DNA from: Oscillospiraceae bacterium
GTDB lineage: Bacteria > Bacillota > Clostridia > Oscillospirales > Ruminococcaceae
Direction of reading: 5' to 3'
DNA: 5,586 bases
Assembly (NCBI GenBank): GCA_900757485.1
Contig: CAAEOA010000153.1
Span: 1 to 5,586 of the forward strand
The position numbers and the translations under genes are program-made. Every line of letters begins with the position of its first letter. The first letter of the stretch is position 1. Shown in pieces: positions 1 to 5,045 of this stretch. The notes under the pieces are model-generated. The model was not told the origin of the DNA and did no database searches. It worked only from the letters and a program-made list of their open reading frames with translations.

Positions 1-170
1 CCTGGAAAGAATATTTATTGATAAAAGGCTTGCTTAATAAATTTGATTATACAGTCAGTGCAGGATATGAAAATGCAGAAAGCGCCATTGTAGCGATTGA
101 CGCCATGATGCTGGAAAACAAAGACAGTATCATCAAAGCCCTGCAAAACATGGCAAAACAACAAGGATAA
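1..170 (+). CDS. 3' end of an unidentified gene (C-terminal 55 residues)
   Basis: An open frame enters from the left edge (first full codon at base 3) and ends at a TAA at 168-170. The 55 residues read WKEYLLIKGLLNKFDYTVSA, then a segment with AESAIVAIDAMMLENKD, and end in NMAKQQG. Composition and spacing suggest one or two terminal helices. I see no signal, membrane segment or catalytic motif, and I do not recognise the family. An imperfect hairpin begins 19 bases after the stop, as expected for the end of a transcription unit. The coding call rests on the uninterrupted frame, plausible codon use and this hairpin. The start and most of the protein lie outside the window. Confidence 0.6.
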   Translation, partial: WKEYLLIKGLLNKFDYTVSAGYENAESAIVAIDAMMLENKDSIIKALQNMAKQQG

Positions 171-188
171 CCAATCCCGAAAATGCGA

Positions 189-239
189 AAAGAGCGCATC
201 AGAGATACTCTTTCACAAGGTATCGCTGACACGCTCTTT
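189..239. terminator. Imperfect hairpin between convergent genes, probable bidirectional terminator
   Basis: AAAGAGCG (189-196) pairs with CGCTCTTT (232-239). Inside it, after a two-by-two internal loop, 199-208 pairs with 220-229 with one A/G mismatch. The hairpin sits between the stop of the + strand gene (170) and the stop of the - strand gene (244). Read on the + strand it is followed by ACTTTTAC; read on the - strand it is followed by TTCGCATTTT. Both tails are T-rich but not perfect U tracts. Position and symmetry support a shared terminator; the long imperfect stem lowers confidence. Confidence 0.55.
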
Positions 240-243
240 ACTT

Positions 244-678
244 TTACAAATAATCCCTCATTTTTACCGCCAAGTCTTCCTCTATTCGAATCAGCTTTTT
301 GGTAATATCCTTTGATTGTTCGTCCGCTGCGGCATATTGATTCAAATACCTGCTTAGAGATTTGACACCCATGTTACATCCGTCGGTGATCAAATCGGCA
401 ATGGTATGATCTGTTTCCTCCATCGCCATTTTCATGTTCGTTTTCATCCAGGACATTCCTTTAGCAACCGGATGCGGCTCTTTCCCTTCATCATGAAATT
501 CATTGAGCAGTTCATGAGTCTGATTCCCCAATTTCTCATGTTCCTGTTTGGATTGGGACAGCGTATCCTTTAAACGATCATCTTCGGCTTTCGGAAGAAG
601 ATCGTCTATGGACTGCACCCCCATCTTGATCCCTGCATTGCATTCTCTGAGTAATTTTACCGTATCTTGCTCTATCAT
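244..678 (-). CDS. Ferritin-like four-helix protein of unknown function
   Basis: This encodes a 144-residue soluble protein that is almost entirely helical and has no signal peptide or membrane segment. It resembles a small conserved protein common in clostridia, whose marks here are MIEQDTVKLLRECNAGIKMG at the start, HDEGKEPHPVAKGMSW at 62-77 and DGCNMGVKSLSRYLNQY at 99-115. I recognise the type but know no proven function. Glu and His residues in the helices (E46, H47, H55, E87, E88, H91) could bind metal as in ferritin-like bundles; this is inference. Residues 14-28 and 98-112 resemble each other (G..MGV.S pattern), suggesting an internal duplication. The ATG at 678 is chosen because AGAAAGGA (690-697) lies 11 bases upstream. 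The frame stays open for 18 more codons but that longer start has no comparable site. The gene is convergent with the gene to its left and downstream of the diguanylate cyclase gene on the same strand, with a 188-base gap. Confidence 0.8.
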   Translation of the reverse strand: MIEQDTVKLLRECNAGIKMGVQSIDDLLPKAEDDRLKDTLSQSKQEHEKLGNQTHELLNEFHDEGKEPHPVAKGMSWMKTNMKMAMEETDHTIADLITDGCNMGVKSLSRYLNQYAAADEQSKDITKKLIRIEEDLAVKMRDYL

Positions 679-738
679 TTTATAATCATTCCTTTCTGGA
701 CTCTTGTGCTTTCTGCTTACAGATAAGTACAAAAGCGG

Positions 739-773
739 AGTCTGAAAGGAAAGCAGTGCATTTCTTTCAGACT
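739..773 (-). terminator. Perfect 10-bp hairpin: terminator of the cyclase gene or leader hairpin of the ferritin-like gene
   Basis: AGTCTGAAAG (739-748) is the exact reverse complement of CTTTCAGACT (764-773). The 15-base loop can pair a little further (750-751 with 761-762, and 753-754 with 758-759). On the - strand the stem is followed by CCGCTTTTG, a weak T-rich tail. It lies 94 bases after the cyclase stop and 61 bases before the ferritin-like start. It could therefore end the cyclase transcript, or sit in the leader of the ferritin-like gene if that gene's promoter is at 813-841. Confidence 0.45.
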
Positions 774-812
774 AATCCTTCTTTTTCAATTACTGTTCCC
801 TTTATCTGCAAA

Positions 813-841
813 TTTATACTTTTTTGCAAAATTTATTTGAA
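813..841 (-). promoter_or_regulatory. Candidate sigma-A promoter for the ferritin-like gene
   Basis: Read on the - strand, TTCAAA (841-836) is followed after 17 bases by TATAAA (818-813), matching the -35 and -10 consensus at 4 and 5 of 6 positions. A second possible pair, TTGCAA (829-824) and GATAAA (806-801), also has a 17-base spacer. Either would give a leader of about 120-130 bases containing the 739-773 hairpin. The region is AT-rich, so chance matches are likely. Confidence 0.35.
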
Positions 842-866
842 CAGATAACCGCTTCTAAAAGGAGGC

Positions 867-2549
867 TCAGTCAGAATAGATACAGCTACAATTTTTCCCT
901 TGATCCTTGGCGGTATACAAAGCCTTGTCCGCCTTACGGTACAACTCGTCAAAACAAATTCCCTGTGCCGGTGCCAGCGAAATCCCCACGCTGCAGGACA
1001 GAACAATACTGTGCTCCCGGTCTGTTTTCACTCCTTGCATCGACTGTACGATTTCTACCCCTTTTTTTCGGGCAAACTCATGATCCGGAATATTGAAAAG
1101 GAATACGGCAAATTCATCCCCGCCGATCCGGCCGATGATATCACTCGTCCGAAACTGCGAAGATAATTTGGACGCCACCTGTGCCAGTACTTTATCCCCG
1201 CAGAAATGCCCCAGTTCGTCATTGATCTGTTTGAAGTTATCCAAATCCAGCACCATCAGAGCAGAAACAGATTCCGGCTGATTTTCCAGCTCTTCCTCGA
1301 TCAGCACACGGGTGGTCTCTTTATTATACAATCCTGTCAGCAGATCCCGTTCTGCCCGGATTGTCAATTCCTCTGAAATTTTCTTTTCCCGGTCTATATC
1401 GATCACCACGCCGATCATCCTGATCGGATTTCCAACATTATCATACAGGATGGTTATTCTGATTCGACACCAGATATAGACACCGTCCTGCCGAGATATT
1501 CTGCATTCCTGCTCAAAATAGGAATCTTTCTCTGAAATCGTCTGATTTAAATCACTGAATATTTTCTGATCCTCCGGATGAACATGGATACCCATATTGA
1601 CATTATTTTTTATACTGCCGGCAATCGGACTGTATCCGAATTTTTTCTCCCAGTTTGCCGAAACAGTCAGATTATCTTCTGCAATGTTCCATTCAAATAT
1701 AATATCATTTGTCTGATTCATAATGATATTGTGCCGTTCCAGGCTCATTCTCAGATATTCTAAAGTTCTTTTGTTGGCGCTGTTATCCAGCAAAACAGAA
1801 TAAAAATAATCCCCTTCTTCATTTCTGACGATCTGGCTTTGCTCTAATATCCAAATGAACGATCCGTCTTTACAAACCATTCGATATTCAAGAACGATTT
1901 TCTGGTCTTCCCGTGCTTGCAGCTCTATCATCCGCTTCACGATATTTCTGTCAGGGGGGTATACCATCTCTATAAACCGGTCTTGAAATTTTTCGGTAAT
2001 TTCTTCAATGCCGTATCCCAGCATTTCATAAAATCCGTCATTCATCTGCAATATGGTATACCATTCATCGTTTTTACATTTTACCATGCCGCCCGGAATC
2101 GTATTGGTGACCACCTTAAAATCACGGTTTCGGGTTTCTTGCTCTTCACTGCGCTCATATAAATTTCCGGGAGCCGACCAATGTATCTGGCACAGGCAAA
2201 TCTCGTTATCGTTTATTTTACAGGCCGCGGTCATCTCGCTCTTTATCTCATAATATTGTCCTAAAAATTCCCGCAGAAACAGAAATGTTCCTGTTACAAG
2301 ACAAACCGTATCAGAAATCATTGTCAGCTGATAATCGGATGACTCCAATCTATCTTTTTGATATGTACGCTGATTAGACTGCAATACTTTTTCTACTTCC
2401 TGCAACCCGCGGTAGAGTCCTTTTTCGCCAACACCAATCCACACAATATCCGGATCCAGCATCGGCATCACCTGCTGATAATCTTTTTGTACTGCCAGCT
2501 TGTCTACCAGATCTCGAATAAAACACAATATTTTCTGCTGCGGAGTCAT
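867..2549 (-). CDS. Diguanylate cyclase with NTF2/SnoaL-like, PAS, PAS and GGDEF domains
   Basis: This 560-residue cytosolic protein is predicted to make cyclic di-GMP from two GTP. Residues 1-140 look like an NTF2/SnoaL-type sensor fold (DPDIVWIGVGEKGLYRG near 32-48). Two PAS domains follow, about 145-262 and 275-390, each ending in a PAC-like strand pair (KDGSFIWILEQ; RQDGVYIWCRI). The GGDEF domain starts at DLLTGLYN (402-409). It keeps D435, D437, F439-K440, N443-D444 and GH at 447-448, and has GGDEF at 476-480. RTSD at 467-470, five residues before GGDEF, is an intact inhibitory I-site, so product feedback is expected. I see no EAL or HD-GYP domain, signal peptide or membrane segment. The ATG at 2549 is preferred because GGAGG lies 8 bases upstream; a TTG at 2576 has no such site. 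The ligands of the sensor domains cannot be read from sequence. Confidence 0.93.
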   Translation of the reverse strand: MTPQQKILCFIRDLVDKLAVQKDYQQVMPMLDPDIVWIGVGEKGLYRGLQEVEKVLQSNQRTYQKDRLESSDYQLTMISDTVCLVTGTFLFLREFLGQYYEIKSEMTAACKINDNEICLCQIHWSAPGNLYERSEEQETRNRDFKVVTNTIPGGMVKCKNDEWYTILQMNDGFYEMLGYGIEEITEKFQDRFIEMVYPPDRNIVKRMIELQAREDQKIVLEYRMVCKDGSFIWILEQSQIVRNEEGDYFYSVLLDNSANKRTLEYLRMSLERHNIIMNQTNDIIFEWNIAEDNLTVSANWEKKFGYSPIAGSIKNNVNMGIHVHPEDQKIFSDLNQTISEKDSYFEQECRISRQDGVYIWCRIRITILYDNVGNPIRMIGVVIDIDREKKISEELTIRAERDLLTGLYNKETTRVLIEEELENQPESVSALMVLDLDNFKQINDELGHFCGDKVLAQVASKLSSQFRTSDIIGRIGGDEFAVFLFNIPDHEFARKKGVEIVQSMQGVKTDREHSIVLSCSVGISLAPAQGICFDELYRKADKALYTAKDQGKNCSCIYSD

Positions 2550-2557
2550 GAACGGCA

Positions 2558-2562
2558 CCTCC
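2558..2562 (-). promoter_or_regulatory. Ribosome binding site that fixes the cyclase start
   Basis: GGAGG on the - strand (CCTCC at 2558-2562) lies 8 bases before the ATG at 2547-2549. The longer reading from TTG at 2574-2576 would place this strong Shine-Dalgarno sequence inside the gene, so the ATG is the better start. Confidence 0.8.
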
Positions 2563-2570
2563 GTATATAT

Positions 2571-2585
2571 TTTCAATCATATTTT
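2571..2585. repeat. 15-base direct repeat, copy 1
   Basis: TTTCAATCATATTTT occurs here and again, identically, at 2673-2687, 102 bases away. This copy lies just upstream of the cyclase ribosome binding site. The two copies flank the candidate promoter and palindrome. Confidence 0.6.
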
Positions 2586-2644
2586 TCAGACCGGCTTTTC
2601 TGCCTCACCGGCTCAATTGATATCAAATTTCAACCTATTTATTT

Positions 2645-2650
2645 ATTATA
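2645..2650 (-). promoter_or_regulatory. Candidate -10 element for the diguanylate cyclase gene
   Basis: On the - strand the sequence reads exactly TATAAT, about 95 bases before the cyclase start. No good -35 hexamer lies 16-18 bases upstream; the best TTGATT (2669-2664) is only 13 bases away. The promoter would therefore need an activator, or the match is chance in AT-rich DNA. Confidence 0.35.
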
Positions 2651-2663
2651 GTTTATCATAAAC
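2651..2663. promoter_or_regulatory. Perfect 13-base palindrome next to the -10 candidate, possible operator
   Basis: GTTTAT and ATAAAC are perfect inverted arms around a single central base. The site abuts the upstream edge of the TATAAT candidate for the cyclase gene, where a dimeric regulator could bind. Its AT-richness makes a chance occurrence possible. Confidence 0.3.
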
Positions 2664-2672
2664 AATCAAGCT

Positions 2673-2687
2673 TTTCAATCATATTTT
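2673..2687. repeat. 15-base direct repeat, copy 2
   Basis: This is the second exact copy of TTTCAATCATATTTT, on the far side of the candidate -10 and palindrome. A duplicated binding site or a small past duplication are both possible. Confidence 0.6.
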
Positions 2688-2754
2688 GTCGAAGAAAAAA
2701 GAGAAAATAGCTGATTAAATGAGAAAAAAGTAAGGCTTTTTATATAAACAAAAA

Positions 2755-2785
2755 TTGTCCTTGTTTGTCCCTTCGGTTATATGAT
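2755..2785 (+). promoter_or_regulatory. Candidate promoter for the terminase genes
   Basis: TTGTCC (2755-2760) is followed by TATATG (2778-2783) after 17 bases, or by TATGAT (2780-2785) after 19 bases. TTGTCC is repeated at 2765-2770, so the element has a short direct repeat. It lies about 45 bases before the small terminase start. The match is moderate. Confidence 0.35.
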
Positions 2786-2829
2786 ATGGTGAAAGGGAGA
2801 AAAACTGACAGAAAGGATCTGTGATTTCG

Positions 2830-3210
2830 ATGAAAGAAAACGTTGACTGGCAAATGCTAAAATCAGAATATGCAGAAGGATCGCTGACTCTTACCGCACT
2901 TGCCGAGAAATACAATTTGAGTTATTACGTTTTAGTCCGCCGTGCCGGCATGGAACGATGGCGGGAAGCCCGCCAAAGATTTCGGAATGCCGAATCTGCC
3001 GAAAAAGATTATTCCGTCGGAAACATTGCCGATCAACTCAACCGAAAGCTTCGCCAATGGGTAGAAGATCCGGATTCGGTAAATATTGCGGACATTGACA
3101 AGGCCGCCGGCGTTTTGAAAAAATTGCAGGACATGAAGCATGCAGAGGAGGGAGATACGCCGGTTATTTATCTTTCCCACCAAATCCCGCGAAGCCAGGC
3201 AGGGGATTAG
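2830..3210 (+). CDS. Phage terminase small subunit-like protein
   Basis: This 126-residue protein probably recognises phage DNA and presents it to the large terminase for cleavage and packaging. Residues 6-47 (WQMLKSEYAEGSLTLTALAE and what follows, to W44) form a helix-turn-helix of the kind seen at the N-terminus of small terminases. Residues 60-105 are helical and charged, fitting an oligomerisation region. The role rests mainly on this layout and on the large terminase gene downstream. The ATG at 2830 is chosen over GTG at 2821: AGAAAGGA (2810-2817) is 12 bases from the ATG but only 3 from the GTG. The final residues (IPRSQAGD) and the stop are encoded inside an 11-base tandem repeat that begins the hairpin-rich gap, so the native C-terminus may have been altered. 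A generic phage HTH regulator is the alternative. Confidence 0.75.
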   Translation: MKENVDWQMLKSEYAEGSLTLTALAEKYNLSYYVLVRRAGMERWREARQRFRNAESAEKDYSVGNIADQLNRKLRQWVEDPDSVNIADIDKAAGVLKKLQDMKHAEEGDTPVIYLSHQIPRSQAGD

Positions 3211-3220
3211 CAGGGGATAA
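3199..3220 (+). repeat. 11-base tandem repeat spanning the small terminase stop
   Basis: GCAGGGGATTA (3199-3209) is followed at once by GCAGGGGATAA (3210-3220), with 10 of 11 bases identical. The TAG stop (3208-3210) straddles the two units. The second unit is also the left arm of the first hairpin of the gap. Confidence 0.8.
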
Positions 3221-3228
3221 TCCCCTGC
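3210..3228 (+). repeat. Hairpin H1, near copy of H5
   Basis: GCAGGGGAT, one A, then ATCCCCTGC: nine perfect pairs. It starts on the last base of the small terminase stop codon. It is the same as H5 (3445-3463) except for one base pair, G-C here and A-T there. Confidence 0.85.
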
Positions 3229-3339
3229 ACCCTAGATCGCGACGAAGTAAGCAAAAGGAATAAGACGGAGTTCGCGGCAGAAATACAATGTATATTTGAG
3301 AGTAATAGAGTTTATAAAGAGTAGGATATAGCAAGCGAC

Positions 3340-3396
3340 TTTGTGTGGTTTTGGCGGAGCCAAAATCCCGACATTTTATTTGTCGGGAAACACAAA
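3340..3396 (+). repeat. Three-way junction-like inverted repeats (H2 and H3 within a closing stem)
   Basis: TTTGTGT (3340-3346) pairs with ACACAAA (3390-3396). Between them lie TTTTGGC-GGA-GCCAAAA (3349-3365) and an 8-bp stem TCCCGACA/TGTCGGGA (3366-3373/3381-3388) with a 7-base loop. Only two bases on the left and one on the right are unpaired at the junction. Confidence 0.7.
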
Positions 3397-3406
3397 TGCC
3401 GTCAGA

Positions 3407-3435
3407 AAACGAAGAATGCGGTGCATTTTTCGTTT
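3407..3435 (+). repeat. Hairpin H4, 13-bp stem with one G-U pair
   Basis: AAACGAAGAATGC (3407-3419) pairs with GCATTTTTCGTTT (3423-3435) around a GGT loop. The only non-Watson-Crick pair is G3414 with T3428, which is a wobble on the + strand and an A/C mismatch on the other strand. Confidence 0.8.
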
Positions 3436-3444
3436 GCAAAAGGT

Positions 3445-3463
3445 GCAGGGAATAATTCCCTGC
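3445..3463 (+). repeat. Hairpin H5, near copy of H1
   Basis: GCAGGGAAT, one A, then ATTCCCTGC: nine perfect pairs. It matches H1 at 17 of 19 bases, with both differences in the same base pair. GGTGC/GCACC (3442-3446/3467-3471) is an alternative outer stem. Confidence 0.85.
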
Positions 3464-3467
3464 CAAG

Positions 3468-3533
3468 CACCTCGAACGGTTGCCGCAAAAAAAGCGGCAA
3501 CGCGGCGGCATATTTGCCGCGAGTGAAGAGGTG
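3468..3533 (+). repeat. Closing stem around hairpins H6 and H7
   Basis: CACCTC (3468-3473) pairs with GAGGTG (3528-3533). Inside are GTTGCCGC/GCGGCAAC (3479-3486/3494-3501, loop of seven A) and GCGGCA/TGCCGC (3505-3510/3515-3520). An alternative second stem CGCGGC/GCCGCG (3501-3506/3516-3521) competes with H7. Confidence 0.65.
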
Positions 3534-3536
3534 ACA

Positions 3537-3567
3537 GTCACAAATAATTCAGTGAATTGTTTGTGAC
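3537..3567 (+). repeat. Hairpin H8, 14-bp stem just before the large terminase ribosome binding site
   Basis: GTCACAAATAATTC (3537-3550) pairs with GAATTGTTTGTGAC (3554-3567) around an AGT loop. The one imperfect pair, T3545 with G3559, is a U-G wobble in + strand RNA. GTGAC at 3531-3535 offers a competing partner for GTCAC at 3537-3541, so two exclusive folds are possible next to the ribosome binding site. Confidence 0.75.
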
Positions 3568-3587
3568 AATAAGGAAAGGATTTCATT

Positions 3588-5033
3588 ATGATTCATATTG
3601 ATCTGGATTATACCCCCACCGAAAAACAAGCGATGTTTCACCGCTCGTCTGCCGACGAGCTGCTTTACGGGGGAGCGGCAGGCGGAGGAAAATCCAAAGC
3701 CATCGTCATGGAGGCTTTTATTGATGCCCTCGAGCATCCCGGCATTCATGCATACCTGTTCCGCAAAACCTATCCCGAATTGCGGGACACCTTAATTCGA
3801 GAAGCGATTACTTCGATTCCTTCCCGGCTTGGAAAATACAACGAGCTTCGCCACGATTTCCGTCTCATCAACGGTTCAGTGCTTCACTTTCGCTTCTGCC
3901 GGAATTTGCAGGATGCTTATCGATATCAGGGTGTGGAAATACACCGTCTTTATATCGACGAGCTGACCCACTTTTCACAGGATATTTACGATTACCTGAA
4001 AACCCGTCTTCGCACGGTATCCTCTCTCGGCATTACGCCCCGAATCCGCTGTGCCTCCAATCCGGGCAACATCGGACACGGCTGGGTGAAATCCCTCTTT
4101 ATTGACGGAAAAGAGCCTTACAAGCTGTTCACCGATACGGTTTCTTCCTCACTGCTCGGCAAAAGCAGAGAAGCTACCCGGCAATATATTCCCGCAACCG
4201 TATTGGATAACCCGCACTTATCGGAGGACTATGTCTTTCAGTTGGAGCAAAAACCGCCTGCATTACGCAAAGCACTCCTGCTGGGTGACTGGAATGTCTT
4301 TGAAGGTCAGGTTTTCACCGAATTTGTCAACGATCCTGCTCATTATCAGGACCGCATCGGCACTCACGTAATTGCTCCCTTCCGCATTCCGAAAGAATGG
4401 AAGCGGTACCGCAGCTTTGACTGGGGATACTCCAAGCCTTTCTCGGTCGGCTACTGGGCAGCCGACAACGACGGCAGACTCTATCGCTATCATGAAATTT
4501 ACGGCAGTCCGGTTGATCCTGCCACCCGACGGACTGCCCGCGCCAATGTCGGAATGCGGCTGGAGCCTGCGGCAGTTGCGGCGCAAATTCGGGAATACGA
4601 GGATACTTATGAAAAAAATACCCACTTTATCGGGATTGCCGATCCGTCTATTTTTGATGAAAGCCGCGGTTCAGACGGTTGTATCTCCAACATTTTCGCA
4701 CAGCAGGGAATCTACTTTGAACGGGGAGACCACAAGCGGATTGCCGGGAAAATGCAGCTCCACAACCGCCTGGCATTCAACGCCGACGGAATCCCGATGC
4801 TCTATGTCTTTGAAAACTGCGCCGACTTTATCCGCACTTTTCCCGCCATTGTATATGATAAACTCAATCCTGAGGACATTGACAGCAGCGGGGAAGACCA
4901 TATTTACGATGAAACCCGATATCTCTGTATGTATCTGCCGATTAAAGTGCCGGAAAAGCCGGTTTCTTTCCTACGGGATGATCCGTTGGATCTTTCTCCG
5001 AAAAAAACAGCTCCCTTAAATTATTTGATATAA
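3588..5033 (+). CDS. terL: Phage terminase large subunit (packaging ATPase and nuclease)
   Basis: This 481-residue protein is the motor that pumps phage DNA into a procapsid and cuts it. The N-terminal ATPase has a Walker A motif GGAAGGGKS at 28-36, a Walker B motif LYIDEL at 121-126 (D124, catalytic E125) and a coupling motif CASNPG at 155-160. The C-terminal RNase H-like nuclease shows D278 (SFDWGY), D352 (IADPS) and D441 (HIYDETRY), the expected three acidic positions. Length and motif order fit a complete Terminase_6-type protein with no frameshift. The ATG at 3588 has AAGGAAAGGA (3571-3580) 7 bases upstream. A small terminase-like gene precedes it across a hairpin-rich gap. Unlike in a working phage, no portal gene follows; gyrA ends only 64 bases downstream on the other strand. 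The reading frame looks maintained, so the protein may still be made. Confidence 0.95.
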   Translation: MIHIDLDYTPTEKQAMFHRSSADELLYGGAAGGGKSKAIVMEAFIDALEHPGIHAYLFRKTYPELRDTLIREAITSIPSRLGKYNELRHDFRLINGSVLHFRFCRNLQDAYRYQGVEIHRLYIDELTHFSQDIYDYLKTRLRTVSSLGITPRIRCASNPGNIGHGWVKSLFIDGKEPYKLFTDTVSSSLLGKSREATRQYIPATVLDNPHLSEDYVFQLEQKPPALRKALLLGDWNVFEGQVFTEFVNDPAHYQDRIGTHVIAPFRIPKEWKRYRSFDWGYSKPFSVGYWAADNDGRLYRYHEIYGSPVDPATRRTARANVGMRLEPAAVAAQIREYEDTYEKNTHFIGIADPSIFDESRGSDGCISNIFAQQGIYFERGDHKRIAGKMQLHNRLAFNADGIPMLYVFENCADFIRTFPAIVYDKLNPEDIDSSGEDHIYDETRYLCMYLPIKVPEKPVSFLRDDPLDLSPKKTAPLNYLI

Positions 5034-5045
5034 ACGGTATATGCA

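Larger units (their letters stand above)
3210..3567 (+). ncRNA. Hairpin-dense region between the terminase genes: candidate structured RNA, leader or dispersed repeat
   Basis: Nearly all of the 377-base gap except about 3277-3339 can fold locally. Stems visible by eye are: H1 3210-3218/3220-3228; a weak stem 3238-3242/3272-3276; H2 3349-3355/3359-3365; H3 3366-3373/3381-3388; H4 3407-3419/3423-3435; H5 3445-3453/3455-3463; H6 3479-3486/3494-3501 with a seven-A loop; H7 3505-3510/3515-3520; H8 3537-3550/3554-3567. H2 and H3 are enclosed by 3340-3346/3390-3396. H6 and H7 are enclosed by 3468-3473/3528-3533. The imperfect pairs in H4 and H8 are G-U in + strand RNA. H8 ends 3 bases before the large terminase ribosome binding site, so it could affect translation. 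I recognise no known RNA family. A host-wide hairpin repeat or a phage DNA-processing site are alternatives. Confidence 0.5.

Noticed and set aside
679..732. 18-codon N-terminal extension of the ferritin-like protein
   Set aside because: The internal ATG at 678 has a clear AGAAAGGA site, and the extension is basic and unlike the helical body.
2550..2576. Upstream TTG start giving nine more residues to the cyclase
   Set aside because: The strong GGAGG site lies inside this extension and is correctly spaced for the ATG at 2549.
2374..2580. 68-codon - strand open frame overlapping the start of the cyclase gene
   Set aside because: It is a frame-shifted reading of the cyclase N-terminus and lacks its own ribosome binding site.
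2720..2745. AAAAAG...CTTTTT inverted repeat as a terminator upstream of the small terminase
   Set aside because: The stem has almost no GC pairs and lies in a divergent spacer where no transcript is expected to end.
3341..3534. Two overlapping + strand open frames of 61-63 codons in the hairpin gap
   Set aside because: They are rich in Lys, Arg and Cys, run through perfect stems, and have no ribosome binding site. They are most likely fortuitous readings of a structured repeat.
3210..3567. CRISPR array or retron RNA
   Set aside because: The hairpins differ in sequence and spacing and there are no regular spacers. No cas or reverse transcriptase gene is visible in the window.
3164..3586. 140-codon open frame on the - strand across the hairpin gap
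   Set aside because: It overlaps the small terminase end, has no ribosome binding site, and its sequence is explained by the inverted repeats of the gap. It has no domain-like pattern.
4372..5019. 215-codon + strand open frame within terL
   Set aside because: It lies wholly in another frame of a well-supported terL and has low-complexity Ser/Thr/Arg-rich composition.
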